Positions 44,800 to 56,412 of a stretch of DNA of 64,000 bases are shown here, piece after piece. The position numbers and the translations under genes were made by a program. The stretch comes from Toxorhynchites rutilus septentrionalis (Eukaryota > Arthropoda > Insecta > Diptera > Culicidae). Positions within the stretch are counted from its first letter, which is position 1, and each line of letters begins with the position of its first letter. Location: NCBI RefSeq assembly GCF_029784135.1, contig NC_073746.1, forward strand, positions 72,396,042 through 72,460,041, written 5' to 3'. Below the pieces are notes generated by a model that searched no databases, was not told the DNA's origin, and saw nothing but the letters and a program-made list of their open reading frames with translations.

Positions 44800-46140
44800 G
44801 CTTCCACACATTAGATATACAGCAATTCCTTGCCAAACCGATATAGTGGTTCTCAGATTTTCGTGAAGAGTGGTACCGTTTTGTCTTATATTCCGAACAC
44901 TTAAGCTTTGATGACCTTTAAACAGTGTCTCATTACTCAAAATGGTACTCTCTCGCGAAATAAGTTTGATTTTTGGATACAATAGAACCTCCTTTTTCGT
45001 TATACTACAATAAAATTGATTTGCAAATACATATTTATGGTGAAAAACTAATCACTTTTGTCTCAATTTCCGAACACCATTTTTGTCACTGACTCATATT
45101 CCGAACACTTTTGTCTCAAATTTCGAACAGCAAATATGCATTTTTTTAAATCATAACTTTTAAGCTACTGGACCGATTCATATGATCGATATATCAAATG
45201 AAAGTTAATTAGCTAGTCTTTTTTGGAAAAAATGTTATGCTTGCAAAAAAAATGGATTTTGCTTTTGTAATTATTGATTGTATTTGCTTCTTATAGTTTA
45301 CATGGTTTCTGGACCAAGGACGCTATATCGGTATCGATACCTGTAAGTGATGATAAAATGAAGTCTATAATCCAAAGAATGTCAGGGTTATAACATTAAA
45401 TTTCAGTACATTCACATTTAAAAATGAAGTGTTCGCAATTTGAATCATGCGTAGAAACTTGATTCATATTCCGAACACTAATTTTAATGAAGATTTCTGC
45501 ATAAAATATCCTTTTATTTCATCCATTTATTGTAGGTTCATATGCAGTATCGATACCTATAAATGATGGTAAAATGAAGGCTATAACCCAAAGAATTTCA
45601 GGGTTTTGATTATTCGATTATAATATTAAAGTTCAGCAAATTTACATCTGAAAATGAAGTGTTCAGAATTTGAATCATTTGATTCATATTCCGAACACAA
45701 CTTCAATAAAAATTTTAATGAAGATTTCTGCATTAAATATCATTTTTTCACCCATTTATTGTAGGTTCGTACATTCTCTAGCACTTAACATGAAAACAAC
45801 AAACAAAATAGTTGAAACAACTACGAATAATGAAAAATGAACGATGCTTGTTTTTTACGGAATTTGCTAACGCAAACATTTTAGCATTGGTTTTGAAAGT
45901 CACTTTTTTGCAAATGTCTAATATTATAAATAATATGCTGTATCGACACCTGTAAATGATGTCAAAGTAAAGCCTATACCTCAAAGAAAGTCTGTCTGAA
46001 AGTTTATGTTTTCATTAGGGTACCATTTCCGGGTGGTCAGAAAAATCTATTCTTTCACCATTTTTCCCAAAACGACTTTTTTTCAAAAAAAAAAAAAAAA
46101 CTCATAACTTTAGAATTACTTGACCGATTCAGATATGTCA
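44800..46140. repeat. degenerate tandem and interspersed repeats (TTCATATTCCGAACAC family)
   Basis: CATATTCCGAACAC-like words recur at about 44889, 45094, 45470 and 45693. A 220-380-bp unit, TATCGATACCTxTAAxTGATG…AAAATGAAGTGTTC…GATTTCTGCAT, is repeated from about 45328, 45548 and 45929. The stretches 45150-45300 and 46085-46140 belong to the foldback-interior family of 14017-15562. No coding motif. Confidence 0.55.
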
Positions 46141-46244
46141 TGCCAATTTTAGAATCAGTAATGTTTGTTTAGTAATGTTTAGAATCAAACCAAAATTTTA
46201 GGGTAGTTTTATACATATATTTACTTCAAAAATCAAAAGAAAAG

Positions 46245-47230
46245 TTAATCGATGGAGCCTTGAGTGTAAAATTGAACGCATTTTCGCTTGATGCCCTCCA
46301 TCAAAGTCTTTACAGTGTCATCTGGTACAAGTTTCTCAGTTTATTTCCATTTTCTTAACATGTCCTTCTCGTCTTTCACTGTCTTCTTGCTCTTCTGAAG
46401 TTACCGCTTCATTATTGCCCAGTACTGGTTCATGTCCTTTGGAACAAAATGGACAGAATTGGCTTCATACCACTCCAGGACACTTTTAGAATAGTGGCAT
46501 GATGCCAAATCTGGCAAAAAAGCGGAGCTTCGTCGTGCTGCTGCAAGAACGGCAAAAGGCCCTTCTCGAGACACTCAGATTTGTAGATCTCGCCATTTAC
46601 TGTGCCCTTTGTCACGAAAGGCTCACTCCTTAGTCCGCAAGAGCAGATGGCCTGCCAAACGAGATATTTGGAGGGGAACTTCGACATTTTCTTCTTCTTA
46701 AATTTGTTGTCCACATCGAACTTGCTCTTGCCGGTGAAAAACTCCAACCCCGGAATTTGCTTAAAATCGGCTTTTATATACGTTTCGTCGTCCATCACAC
46801 AGCAGCCATATTTTGTCAGCATCTTCTCGTAGAGCTTCCGTGCCCGAGTTTTAGCCGTCGATTGTTGCCGCTCATCGCGGTTTGGGAAGTTCTGTACCTT
46901 GTATGTATATAGTCCAGCTCTCTTCTTTGCATTCTGGACGTAGCTTTGCGACATGCCGATCTTTTTAGCCAAATCACGGCTTGAGACGTTGGGATTTGCT
47001 TTAATCATCCGCTTCACCTTTTCCTCCGTCTTTTTGTTCTCTAGTCCCGGTTTTCTTCCAGCTCCTTTGCCGTGGTCCAACGTCAACCGCCTCTGGAACC
47101 GCTTCAACACTCTGGAGACGGTTGAATGGTGAATGTTCAACATTTTTCCCAACTGCCGGTGCGACAGGTCAGGAAATTCCAGGTGTTTGGAAAGAATTTG
47201 TTCTCTCGACTCGCGTTGGTTCACCTCCAT
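46245..47230 (-). pseudogene. DD37E Tc1/mariner (ITmD37E-type) transposase pseudogene
   Basis: From the likely start at 47230 (MEVNQRESREQILSKHLEFP) there is a first HTH (LSHRQLGKMLNIHHSTVSRV), a GRKPG linker, a second HTH (NVSSRDLAKKIGMSQSYVQN), CVMDDETYIKADF (first Asp), KYLVWQAICSCGLRS, PFVTKGTVNGEIYKSECL, then in a shifted frame LPDLASCHYSKSVLEWYEAN (second Asp). The segment that should hold the catalytic Glu (PELRPIEKYW-like) is deleted after PKDMN. The frame resumes YWAIMK, carries stops, and ends …KRKCVQFYTQGSID-stop at 46245. This is the mosquito DD37E family, disabled by a frameshift, a deletion and stops. Confidence 0.85.
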
Positions 47231-47364
47231 TTTCGTGGAATCGAAAAACACGACTTCGAGTTTGACAGCATGTAGACAATACACATCAATGAGAAAGTGT
47301 GCAAAATTTGGTTTATTTTTACCCAATGGTAAAAAAGTTATGCCCTGTTGAATGTGTCGCAATA

Positions 47365-47900
47365 ATTTCGTGTTCGCCCTTTATATAGCCGTTTAGTACT
47401 TTGAAATTATTGTAACATTTTTTCATTTGTTTTGCTCAATGTGTCGGTTTCACCCCAACAGGATGTCGATTTTGCCCACACTTCCATTCAATTCATCTAT
47501 GTTCGTATTTCATCAACACCAATGTTTGTATTCGAGTTCTACTTCATTAATGATCAGCAGATTCTGAAGAATGGTTTATGTAGAGTTTAGGAGAGGTTCT
47601 GTAATAATTTCAAGTCAGAAAACATGCGAGGTCTTGAAATTATGTGGAAATTTTTAGAGTGCCTCTTTTAGCCTGATTTCTCAAAACAAAATAAGTACCA
47701 ATAAAAAATTTGTTGCATAGAAAAGTATATATTTAAAAAAAACATAAAATTACTCATTCGTTAGATGATGCTTTTGATGAACTTAGACTGCATACTATCC
47801 ACCAATCCAGGCATGTTGGTTTTCACTTTTAGGGCACGAGATAAGATCTCAAGGTTTTGTAAATACCTATTGTAGAAACCTAGAAATGTTCACAATACTA
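47365..47900. other. no gene recognised
   Basis: AT-rich, probably the 5' flank of the DD37E element and unique sequence. No terminal inverted repeats could be delimited. Confidence 0.35.
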
Positions 47901-47932
47901 TATTGATTGAAAAGTTTCTGAGATTCAACATT

Positions 47933-48040
47933 GCATCGGCCTTCAGGATCGAATAATTGAAATCAAATTGCCTTTTCATCTGCTTGATTAGCTCCGAGCG
48001 ACGGTTGTCTTTGAAAATTATCTGGCTTTCGCCGTCCATT
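47933..48040 (-). other. possible small exon or orphan ORF
   Basis: On the minus strand a good acceptor-like tract (CCCGTTACTTTCAG) precedes AACAATGG (Kozak-like) and a short frame: MDGESQIIFKDNRRSELIKQ, then MKRQFDFNYSILKADAMLNL, before a stop. Composition is protein-like, but there is no donor and no known motif. It may be a remnant of an unknown element. Confidence 0.2.
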
Positions 48041-48074
48041 GTTATCTTTACCCTATGATCTGAAAGTAACGGGA

Positions 48075-48300
48075 ATTTTTAAATGAAATAAAATATGATC
48101 CATCTGAAGAAACACACATGTGCCAATGCCTAGCCCAGTCCTTCATGTATCCCTGGTAGGCCGTCGGAGAGATGGCTTTTAGTTCCCTCGTCGCATTCTC
48201 TTTGATCTCCTCGATCGACTGAAATCTCAACTTAGGGAACAAAAAAAAAAGCGCACGGGGCCATATCATAGAATACGGTGCTTGGTATTTACTTGATGTT
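48075..48300 (-). pseudogene. mariner transposase C-terminal fragment
   Basis: The minus strand reads APYS…WPRALFFLFPKLR (a degenerate PYSPDLAPCDFFLFPKL), then FQSIEEIKENATRELKAISP, TAYQGYMKDWARHWHMCVSS and DGSYF. This is the C-terminal third of a DD34D mariner transposase. It lies directly behind a DUF4817-type transposase on the same strand; the junction is near 48310-48330. Confidence 0.7.
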
Positions 48301-48329
48301 TGGTCATATAATTCAGTACAATTCGGGCT

Positions 48330-49205
48330 CGGTGCGGGTTCAAATCGCATGATCTGGACGGTCAATTGGCATCACCAAAACGCGAAATTATGCGTCCCTC
48401 AAATTTTGTTCGCAATATGGCCATGTTCGATCGTGTTGTGTGGCACGTAGCGCCATCCTGCTGAAACCACATGTCATCCGTATCCATATCTTCAATTTGT
48501 GGCAAAAAAAAATCGGTGAACATGCGGCCATAGCGCTCACCATTCACAGTTACCGTCTCGTCGTCCTCATTTTCAAACAAATACGGCCCGATGAATCCAC
48601 CAGACCATAATGCGCACCAAACAGTGACTTTTGGCGGATGCAATGGCCTCTCAACAATCACGTGTGGATTTTCTGAGCCCCATATACGGAAATTTTGGGT
48701 GTTCACATAGCCACCGAGCTCGAAATGTGTCTCATCGCTGAAAAAAAATTGATGCGAAAATTCAGCATTTTGCTTGTTCGTTCACCCAATCGACGTATGC
48801 CCGACGCATTCCATGGTCACCACGCTCTAATTTTTGTACCAGTTGGACTTTATATGGATGAAGGTGCTAGTCCAACTGCAAAATTCGCCACAATGATGTG
48901 TTTGACAAGCCCAATTGCTGAGCACGCCGTGAAATCGAAACATTCGGGTCATCCTCCGCACTGGCAGCAACAGCAGCAATATTTTCGGCCGAACGCACAT
49001 TACGATGATGCACAGGTTTCACAATATCCGCTACAGATCCAGTTTGTACGAATTTACGCACTACATTAGCGATTGTGTGCTCTGTAGGCCGTCCATGACG
49101 ACCAAAATCCGTCCGTAATGCTCGAAAAACATTTGCCGGTTTTTCATCATTTTTATAGTATATTTTAACAAAATTAACACGTTGTGCGATGCTTAAACGA
49201 TCCAT
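48330..49205 (-). pseudogene. DUF4817/DDE_3-type (IS630-Tc1 superfamily) transposase pseudogene
   Basis: From 49205: MDRLSIAQRVNFVKIYYKND, then RALRTDFGRHGRPTEHTIAN, VVRKFVQTGSVADI, SRRAQQLGLSNTSLWRILQL (DNA-binding half). A frame break follows, then FSDETHFELGGYVNTQNFRI (first Asp), WGSENPHVIVERPLHPPKVT, VWCALWSGGFIGPYLFENED and MWFQQDGATCHTTRSNMAIL (second Asp), ending GRIISRFGDAN, a stop in place of Trp, then PSRSCDLNP. The third catalytic region (PLDFFLWG) is absent, replaced by the mariner fragment at 48075-48300. The right terminus near 49318 reads CAGGGTTTTCCATTTCGGGC on the minus strand, followed by TA-type flank. Confidence 0.85.
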
Positions 49206-49320
49206 ATTGTAAAATGGCAGACATTCAACTAACGATATGACGCTTTGGTTGACAGCTATGTCAAACGGTTGTCAGCGCAGGGCTGTATACTTTCGGAAGC
49301 CCGAAATGGAAAACCCTGTA

Positions 49321-50503
49321 GATGGATAGAGAGAGAAAAAAGGGATAAATACGATTCGATGGATATAGAATTTTTAGGAATGATATAGATCCTTTTATTT
49401 TCAATAAAAGTGTAATCAATCTTGCGCAAAAATAATTGTTCCTATTGATGGACATTTAAATAAATCGATTATGTGAGAAATTACAACCTGGAAAATGAAA
49501 TAAAAGTTATAATTGTTACGTGGACTCACTTGGAATGTTCAACTGGACACTTACCTGGAAAGTTAAACCGACTACTTGCCTGAACCGCCTAACTATCTAC
49601 TTACCTGGAGATTCGCTTTTGTGGTACCTGGTAGGAAAAGGGAATGGATTTGTGTAAAACTAGGCTGGAAGGACAATTAGTTTAATTCAGCCCACGCACC
49701 GCTGAGACACTACACTGAGAGATATGCGTCTTAAGGTAGTATTCTTGTCTAGAAATCTAAATTTTTTTTTTCATATTTCTGAAGTTCTATGAAGGACTTT
49801 TAGAAAATTCAATTTACCAAGTTAAAGCCATTTTAGTGACACGGTATCTTATTTAGTACGGCCATAACAATTAACTTCAAACGCGTTTTTTCTCGAAACT
49901 AGTTTTTCAAACTGGCGTACACGATATCTCATGTTCTACTGGACCGATTTATGTCTTAATTATATGAATACAATCTGTATGCATCTCTCTATCGCATAAA
50001 TCAATGGAAATCATCAAAACTTTTTAAACAGCATTTTTTTCTTCAAAAGCCCGCCATTTTTCAAAATTTTGTATAGCGTAATCGAGATTAGATGAATCGA
50101 TAGGTACAAAATCTCTCTGTTCTTCACGTGGCATTGTGAATTCCGCCTCTAAAAAGCCATCAGGTACTCAAAGTGTGTAGGCTTTTATGTGGTTGTGTTT
50201 CGAAATTTCCTGGATGACAGAGCAACATTTTGCACACGCCCTTACGAAACTGGTCCATTATCACACAGTAAATGTTTTTGTTACAGATGTGTTTTGTTCT
50301 GCTTTAATTCATGCTAAGAGGGTGCTTCTCTAGTGATTTTCAATGAAGGTACTGAGGAAAAAAAAACATTTAGAATCTGTACGAAGAGAATTGGGAAAAT
50401 TTGTACCTTTGCAGATGACGATTCTGGCGACACTTGTTGCCAGTAAGACTTTGCTACAACCATTCTTAAAAATACTTAGTAAGGTCATCAAAACTGTAAA
50501 CTA
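49321..50503. other. no gene recognised
   Basis: AT-rich. CTTACCTGGA recurs near 49550 and 49600, a small local repeat. Nothing else was seen. Confidence 0.4.
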
Positions 50504-50640
50504 CAGTAGAACCCCGACTATTCGCAGGATTAGGTAGCAAAGTCACCGTGGATAACGCAATAAAAGACTAAAAATGAAATGCAAGCACGATATTTTAGTA
50601 TGAAAACAAAAAAAAAAATAAAATTGACACGTTGATTGTC
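50504..50640 (+). mobile_element. solitary pogo-like end
   Basis: After TA at 50502-50503 the sequence CAGTAGAACCCCGACTATTC is a typical pogo/Tigger-like terminus (CAGT.GAACC.CG.TAT.CG). No matching opposite end was found before unrelated sequence of the CGATTGAG repeat family begins near 50650, so it is truncated. Confidence 0.5.
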
Positions 50641-51244
50641 ACTGCGTTTTATGCATTTTTAAGTCATTTGGGATCGAAAAAAATTGATTTTCCAAATTTT
50701 GAGCTATTGCAAACAAGTTTTTGGATCAATCAGTAACAAGCATATAACGCGTAGACATTTTATCTTTCGAATGCATTGATTATCATACCGCTTCGCTCAG
50801 ACGGCAATGAGGTACAAACGCTCTAAATCTAGCACCTTCGACGTATCGCTAGTTTTCGAAAGTTTGAACTTACACCCCAGACGTATGACGAAATGAAAGA
50901 CGTATACGTAGTTTTCATTAATTTGTGTGAACTTGATGAATAAAAGTTTGAAATATCCTGAATTGGTTCTAGCAAGATTATCATTATGAGCTTTATGATT
51001 TCAAATAACCACTAAAATCATTTTGTGCTATCGACAAACATTTTTTAAAACTCCACTGGGAGTTTGTAGAAGTTTGGGAAGTTTGGGTTGAAGAGAATTT
51101 TAGATTTGTTAATATTTTTGGCAGATGTTGAAATTCGCAGCTTGCTAACTTTGTGTTTAAGCCGTGTTTAGTTTAGTAATTAAATAGTGTATGCTACGGT
51201 TGAGTGATGATTGAAATTCGACTGGACCGAATTAGCATTAGCTC
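50641..51244. other. no gene; fragments of dispersed repeats
   Basis: 50650-50700 resembles the TA/GGGTGGC MITE interior. 50790-50890 (CAAACGCTCT…TTCGAAAGTTTGAACTTACA…) resembles 58030-58075. The rest is unassigned. Confidence 0.4.
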
Positions 51245-51866
51245 TTAACCCTTTATAAGGCCGTGGAAACTAGGCAACGAATCGACTCCAACTTCAGAGA
51301 ACATAATGCTTACATAAGGAATAACCCATATTTAACTTTGAAAAAGAAATTAACTTATTTCGATAGTTGAAAAAATTGGTGGAAATATAGTTGCCATGGA
51401 CCGTTTCTCCAAAACCACTGCCTCGTAAATTCACTTTCTTGCGCCTTTGGTTATGCAAAAAGTCAAACAATATTTCTAGTGCAGCGAAGAAAACTGTTTT
51501 TTATATAAAGTTTGAGAGAAAAATTTAAAATTTGAATCTTTCATCGAATACACCATTTATTTCATTGAAAAAAGTTCATGATCTTACACAGTAGATCCTA
51601 AATAGTACGTTTACAGTGAAAAACTGTTCAACTTGTTGCATTTTCAACGAATTTAAAAAGAATTTTCTGCCGACGTTCTAAAATCGTGGATTTGTTACAT
51701 GAAAATGACTCCCAAAATAATATCGTACATTGTTAGCAGCCCAAAAAAATGGAGAAGTTGTAGAAGTTTTTGGTTAAGTAAACTATTGAAATAATATTCC
51801 ATGTGCAGCGAAAAAAATATTTTCCGTTGATGGCAATATAGTTGCCACGGCCTTATAAAGGGATAA
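51245..51866 (+). mobile_element. piggyBac-like MITE A
   Basis: TTAA at 51245-51248 then CCCTTTATAAGGCCGTGGAA. The right end is CCACGGCCTTATAAAGGG (to 51862) followed by ATAA, a probably mutated TTAA. About 614 bp, non-coding. An internal GGTGGAAATATAGTTGCCAT resembles the subterminal sequence. It is homologous along its length to MITE B at 51908-53069. Confidence 0.75.
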
Positions 51867-52121
51867 CCCTGGGATTGCTTTCGAAATAGACAATCTCGCT
51901 TGTTTATCCCTTTATAAAGCCGTGGAAACTAGGTAACGAATCGACTCGAACTTCGGAGAACATAATCCTTACATGAGGAATAACACATATTTACCATTGA
52001 TAAAAAGTTGAAACTATTGAAACAGCTGAAAAATGAAAAATTGGTGGCAATATAGTTGCCACTGCCCGTTAATCCCAAAAACACTGTTTCCAATTGCCCA
52101 GTAAAAGGGTACCTTTGGTTA

Positions 52122-52186
52122 TTCGACGACGACGACGATGTTGAATTAAAGATGCTTTAAACTTTTCAGTTCATTCGCCTATAATA
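52122..52186 (-). mobile_element. short retroelement tail insertion with 9-bp target duplication
   Basis: CTTTGGTTA (52113-52121) and CTTTGGCTA (52187-52195) flank a 65-bp insert absent from MITE A (CTTTGGTTATGC). Read on the minus strand the insert is AGGCGAATGAACTGAAAAGT…TTTAATTC then a (GTC)n run, the same 3' tail as in 18804-18982. Confidence 0.6.
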
Positions 52187-52562
52187 CTTTGGCTACGCAA
52201 AAATTAGAACAATATTTGTAGTGCAGCGAAATAAATTGTTTTTTTTTTTCATATAGAGATACAAAGAAAAAATTCAAAATTAGAATTTTCCATCAAATAC
52301 ACAATTTAGTTTTTATTGAAAAAACAGCAACATAAAAACAAAAACAAAACATTTTACACAGTCGATCCTAAATCGTACGTTTACAGTGAGAAACTTATCA
52401 ACTTGTTGCGTTTACAACGAATTTAAACAGAGTTTTCTGTAGGTGCTCTAAAATCGTGGTTTTGTTACATAAAAATGACTCCCAAATCGATATCGTACAT
52501 TTGAGGCAGCCCAAAAATATGGAGCCAAATACCTTCAGAAGTTTTTTATATTGAACCATGTA

Positions 52563-53007
52563 CAGGGAAACTTCGATATAACGTACCCTCGTTATAATGT
52601 ACCCTTGATATAACGTCACTCGATATAACGTACATTTTACCTCGATATAACGTACACATATCCAAAGTGTAAAGGAAAAAAAAAATTCAATATTTTTTCC
52701 CTGATAGAACAATGAATTATCTGTATTGTGATGCTAAAACAAGTTTTGTACCTTCAATCAATCCCGAAATACAGCTGGTTTTGTGATTCCGGATTCTAAA
52801 TGAATCAAGCTTTAATCAACAGTACGAAAGGAAGCATCATGAGAAAGACTGGCTTCATCTTCTGATTGAAGTTATTCATTAACTTTACTAAAACAGCAAC
52901 ACAATAATGTATTATAGACTACGTTTGTGAGTACTTTATTGTGCTTCGATATAACGTACAACGTACAATTTTGAAAGTGAAATGAACGTTATATCGAAGT
53001 TTACCTG
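52563..53007. mobile_element. pogo-like MITE with TA duplication
   Basis: TA at 52561-52562 and 53008-53009 bounds a 445-bp element with ends CAGGGAAACTTCGATATAAC and GTTATATCGAAGTTTACCTG. CGATATAACGTAC repeats occur several times near the left end. The empty site in MITE A (…ATTCCATGTGCAGCGAAAA near 51800) supports the boundaries. Non-coding. Confidence 0.8.
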
Positions 53008-53073
53008 TACAGTGAAAAACAATTTTTTTTCATGGGTGGCAATATAGTTGCCACGGCCTTATAAAAGGGTTAA

Positions 53074-54020
53074 ACCGCAAGGCAGATTACCAATACAACA
53101 GAAATTCACAGCGAATGAGTTTTCCTTTGCCCATCATAGATTTGAAGTAGTTTCAAATTAGATGTGCCAATTAAAAGTTGAGTCAATTTGAATAAAGTGT
53201 TCTTTGTAAAATTGAGTGTCTTCTGAGAATTCTTTGAAACAATTCCGAATCCAGTTTATCATTACCAAATGAGCAAAAAAATATATATCTCAGAGAATTT
53301 AGTTTATATTTTGCGTTAATGTCATATACACACAGAGTTGTCAACCTTCCAGTTTTTCCTGGATATTGTCAGTTTTTTTCAAAGCATTTCAACAAAACAA
53401 CTAAAGTTAAAACATCTCCAGTTTTTTAAGTTTTACAGTTTTACCCAGCGTTTTTATTTTTTCTTCATTTTCATGTTTTTACTCCTCAAAATTATATTCT
53501 TTTCTCCCTGTTATGTGTGTCGCTAATAAATTTAGGGAGATCCGAAACCTGGATTTTACCGATTCCATTCTAAACGAACAAATACATTTCTTTTAGGGTA
53601 TAATTTTATCACTAATAAGGAAAATTTATTACAACATTTATGATTCTGCTGCATTTCTCCGCTGAACGATTGTTTTCAGAATTCAATTCGAGCAGAACAA
53701 AAATAAGAAGTAAAACATGAACAAAATTAGGTGGTTATAATGACAAAAAATGTAATACAACTGTTTAATATTAAAATGTATGATCACAAATAGGATGGGT
53801 AAAATTGGAAATGCTACTTACTGACACTTTCTATGTATATCGTATTTTTTTATTGCTAATAAAATAAAATTGAGAAAAAAAACCGATTCTTCCAGCTTTT
53901 TCAAAACTTTGGTTGGCATCTCTGCATACACATCCACGAAAAATATTAGATATCTACCAATTGAAAAAAAAAAGATTTCCGCACGACAATACACTCTTAT
54001 CGAAAACCTTTTTTTTCAAA
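53074..54020. other. no gene recognised
   Basis: AT-rich, without clear repeat ends or motifs. Confidence 0.4.
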
Positions 54021-54023
54021 AAG

Positions 54024-54172
54024 GAGGCGATCTGGCGTAGTGGTAACATCCATACCTCTCACGCAGAGATCACGAGTTCAATCCTCACTCCCGACATTCT
54101 TCCAAAAATGGAAGTAAAAGTGACGAACCAGTCGAAATGTGTTGAAAGTCACTATAATAAAGAAAAAAAATT
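54024..54172 (+). mobile_element. tRNA-derived SINE
   Basis: The A-box TGGCGTAGTGG (54033-54043) and B-box GAGTTCAATCC (54074-54084) have tRNA spacing but no cloverleaf acceptor pairing. They are followed by an unrelated body and a tail ATAATAAAGAAAAAAAA. This is the structure of a Pol III-transcribed SINE. Confidence 0.7.
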
Positions 54173-56309
54173 TTTTTTTTCAAAACGATATTTTCATCCG
54201 TGAAGAAAATTAAGTTAAAATAGAGGCGAATGTACGTTCAAGTATAAAGCCTCTATAAAATAAGTAAAGAAGAAAAAAAAATGCTATCAGTGAAGTTGTA
54301 TTCGTTACGGTTTGTGAAACGCAGCTGAATACTAGATGCGGGCGAGTGGTCAAATTTAGCTGGATATGGAAGGACACAAAATCATGCAGAAAAATATGAA
54401 CATCCCTAGCGAGCCCGAGTGCTGCCAGTGAATCATTATCCGCACCGCACATGAACAAGTGATATTTGATAAACCGAATGAAAATGTTTGATTTATCGCT
54501 GAAATCTAATGCAATGAAAAAACTGTTTGTCCCTTCGTTATAAGCTAGGATAATCTTCAAGGAGGGTGTTGTGTATTTGGCCACAAAGAAAAAGATAGCT
54601 CACTCCGCGAAATGTAAATCAGATCACATTACATCGAAAGTCAATTTTAGCGGCGGCATTTCGAATAGGTGATCAGTTTCCCCCCAGGTTCTGCTTCGCG
54701 GCGAAGTCAACACGCAAATTTTCCCGATAATCATCGTCGCGCCGTCTCATCGTTCAGCCTCTTCCGCTTTGCGGTAGACAGCGGCAGTAGCGAAGGTACT
54801 CTCCGTTCGAGATCAAATAATTTGACTGTGCTGAGGTAGAAAATCTTTTGTCAGCCTTGTCGATAAAGTGTGGGAGGGGCTCATGGCGCGCACGCACTCC
54901 CACATGGGGCACTCGCCCTGCACTCCTCCGGAAAGAGCCAAATAATGTACAGTAATGTGATTGGAATCGTGCCGTTCGAAAGCTTTTCCCGTCGCTTTTG
55001 ACGGTAAGAGCCGCGGATCCGATAATGTAGGTGATTATTTCATTAATATTCATCGTAAATCACCACATGCTTTCCAAGGCGCGCTGCTACTGTTACTCCA
55101 TACAGTATTTCGTGGATACGTTACGGAATGCTTGTAAACGATTTGTATATATTTCCGCCCGTGCGAGAGATCCTCTCGATATCGCACGGGGCAGAGGAGG
55201 ATCTAGAGTTCCCGGGTATATTCCACTCACGTGCACTCGCTGGGAATAGCGAAATATTTTCCGATAATGTAAACAGGCCGTGTGTGTGTGCGGCGCGGAA
55301 GTCGAAGTTATTTGGCGATATTGATACGGCAAGAAAAATGCTGGGAAAGGGTCTAAAATTTAAGCGCTCGAGATAGAGCGGTTCCAATTTTGCCGAATGC
55401 GATATGGGATGAAATGGCAAACAGAGGTGGAATTCCATGAGAAAAAAAAACTGAGTAGCGGATTATGCAGTTCCGTATTTTGCGAGTGGATTCCAACACT
55501 CGGGACATGGTTTTTGGAGGAATATAATTTTATGTTCGATTGGAAACATACTTTTTCTATCGATCTCGCTAATGGAACGTCATTTGTTCGATAGTGATCC
55601 CAGTCAAAATGATACGTTTTTGCGAAGTTAAGCAGTCGGATATTTTTCATCGTATCACAGATTCATTATTCACTGTTTAGTAATATACATGCTCGGGCAA
55701 ACCGATTTTCCTTACAAATACTACTATTCTCTACATTCGGAGTGTAGGCTCAAATCGGAAATATCATTCACAGGAAACATTCCGGCAGTTGTACTATCTG
55801 GCCGCTGAATGTGGAACCCATTACCGTTTGCGGCAGACCGAAAGAGGAAAAGCTTTTTGTTTCTCTAACGCCCGCTGCAATAGCAGTTTCATATGTGCTG
55901 CCTCTGGAAAGCAGTCTCCTGTTATTTCTGACATTCACACGGATTGTTTTGTGCGGTGTACATTGTTGAAATTTTCATCATCTGGAAATTTTTAACATGA
56001 GCCTCGTATGAACAAATACGAATAACATCATCGCGATGGATATCGTTGTAAAGCTTGAAAAAATCGAAAACCGAAGGAAACTTCTCCAAATGTTTGCGTG
56101 CACCTGTATCCTAGATATTACCAGGAAAAAGAAAAAGAATGAATTCTAAATTCTAATATTCTCATTCATATGAGAATACAATATATAAATTAGAGAAGTA
56201 AGTTCCGAATATGTAATTGTAATCTAAAATATGAGCCTGGAATCTGGAACTTTAGTCTCAACATAGGTATTGCTTGCGTTGGGATTTATTATACCAAATA
56301 ACACGCCTT
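54173..56309. other. no gene recognised; GC-richer unique-looking DNA 54650-55700
   Basis: The GC-richer part could be regulatory or contain an unrecognised exon, but frames of 60-105 codons overlap on both strands without motifs. No splice-supported exon could be assigned. Confidence 0.4.
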
Positions 56310-56412
56310 GAATGTATTCTGAATGGCAAGCTCTGAACCAGAACGGGAATCGAAACCGAAACCTCGGCATAGAAATGTGTGACGCTAACCACTTGGCCAT
56401 GGGAGCACTGGA
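56310..56412 (-). mobile_element. tRNA-like SINE fragment
   Basis: On the minus strand, TGGCCAAGTGG (A-box, 56389-56399) and GGTTTCGATTCCC (B-box, 56345-56357) lie at tRNA-like spacing, starting near CAGTGCTCCCATGGCC. A 3' tail is not clear. It is a different family from the SINE at 54024. Confidence 0.6.

Larger units (their letters stand above)
51904..53073 (+). mobile_element. piggyBac-like MITE B carrying two younger insertions
   Basis: Left end TTAT-CCCTTTATAAAGCCGTGG, right end CCACGGCCTTATAAAAGGG followed by TTAA (53070-53073). Without its two insertions (52122-52186 plus one target duplication, and the pogo-like MITE 52563-53007) it aligns with MITE A in the same orientation, for example TAGGxAACGAATCGACTCxA and TTTTTGAxxTTAC-type blocks. 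The two copies lie only about 40 bp apart. Confidence 0.75.

Noticed and set aside
54024..54100. Possible tRNA gene
   Set aside because: A- and B-boxes are present but there is no acceptor stem or cloverleaf, and a SINE-type tail follows.
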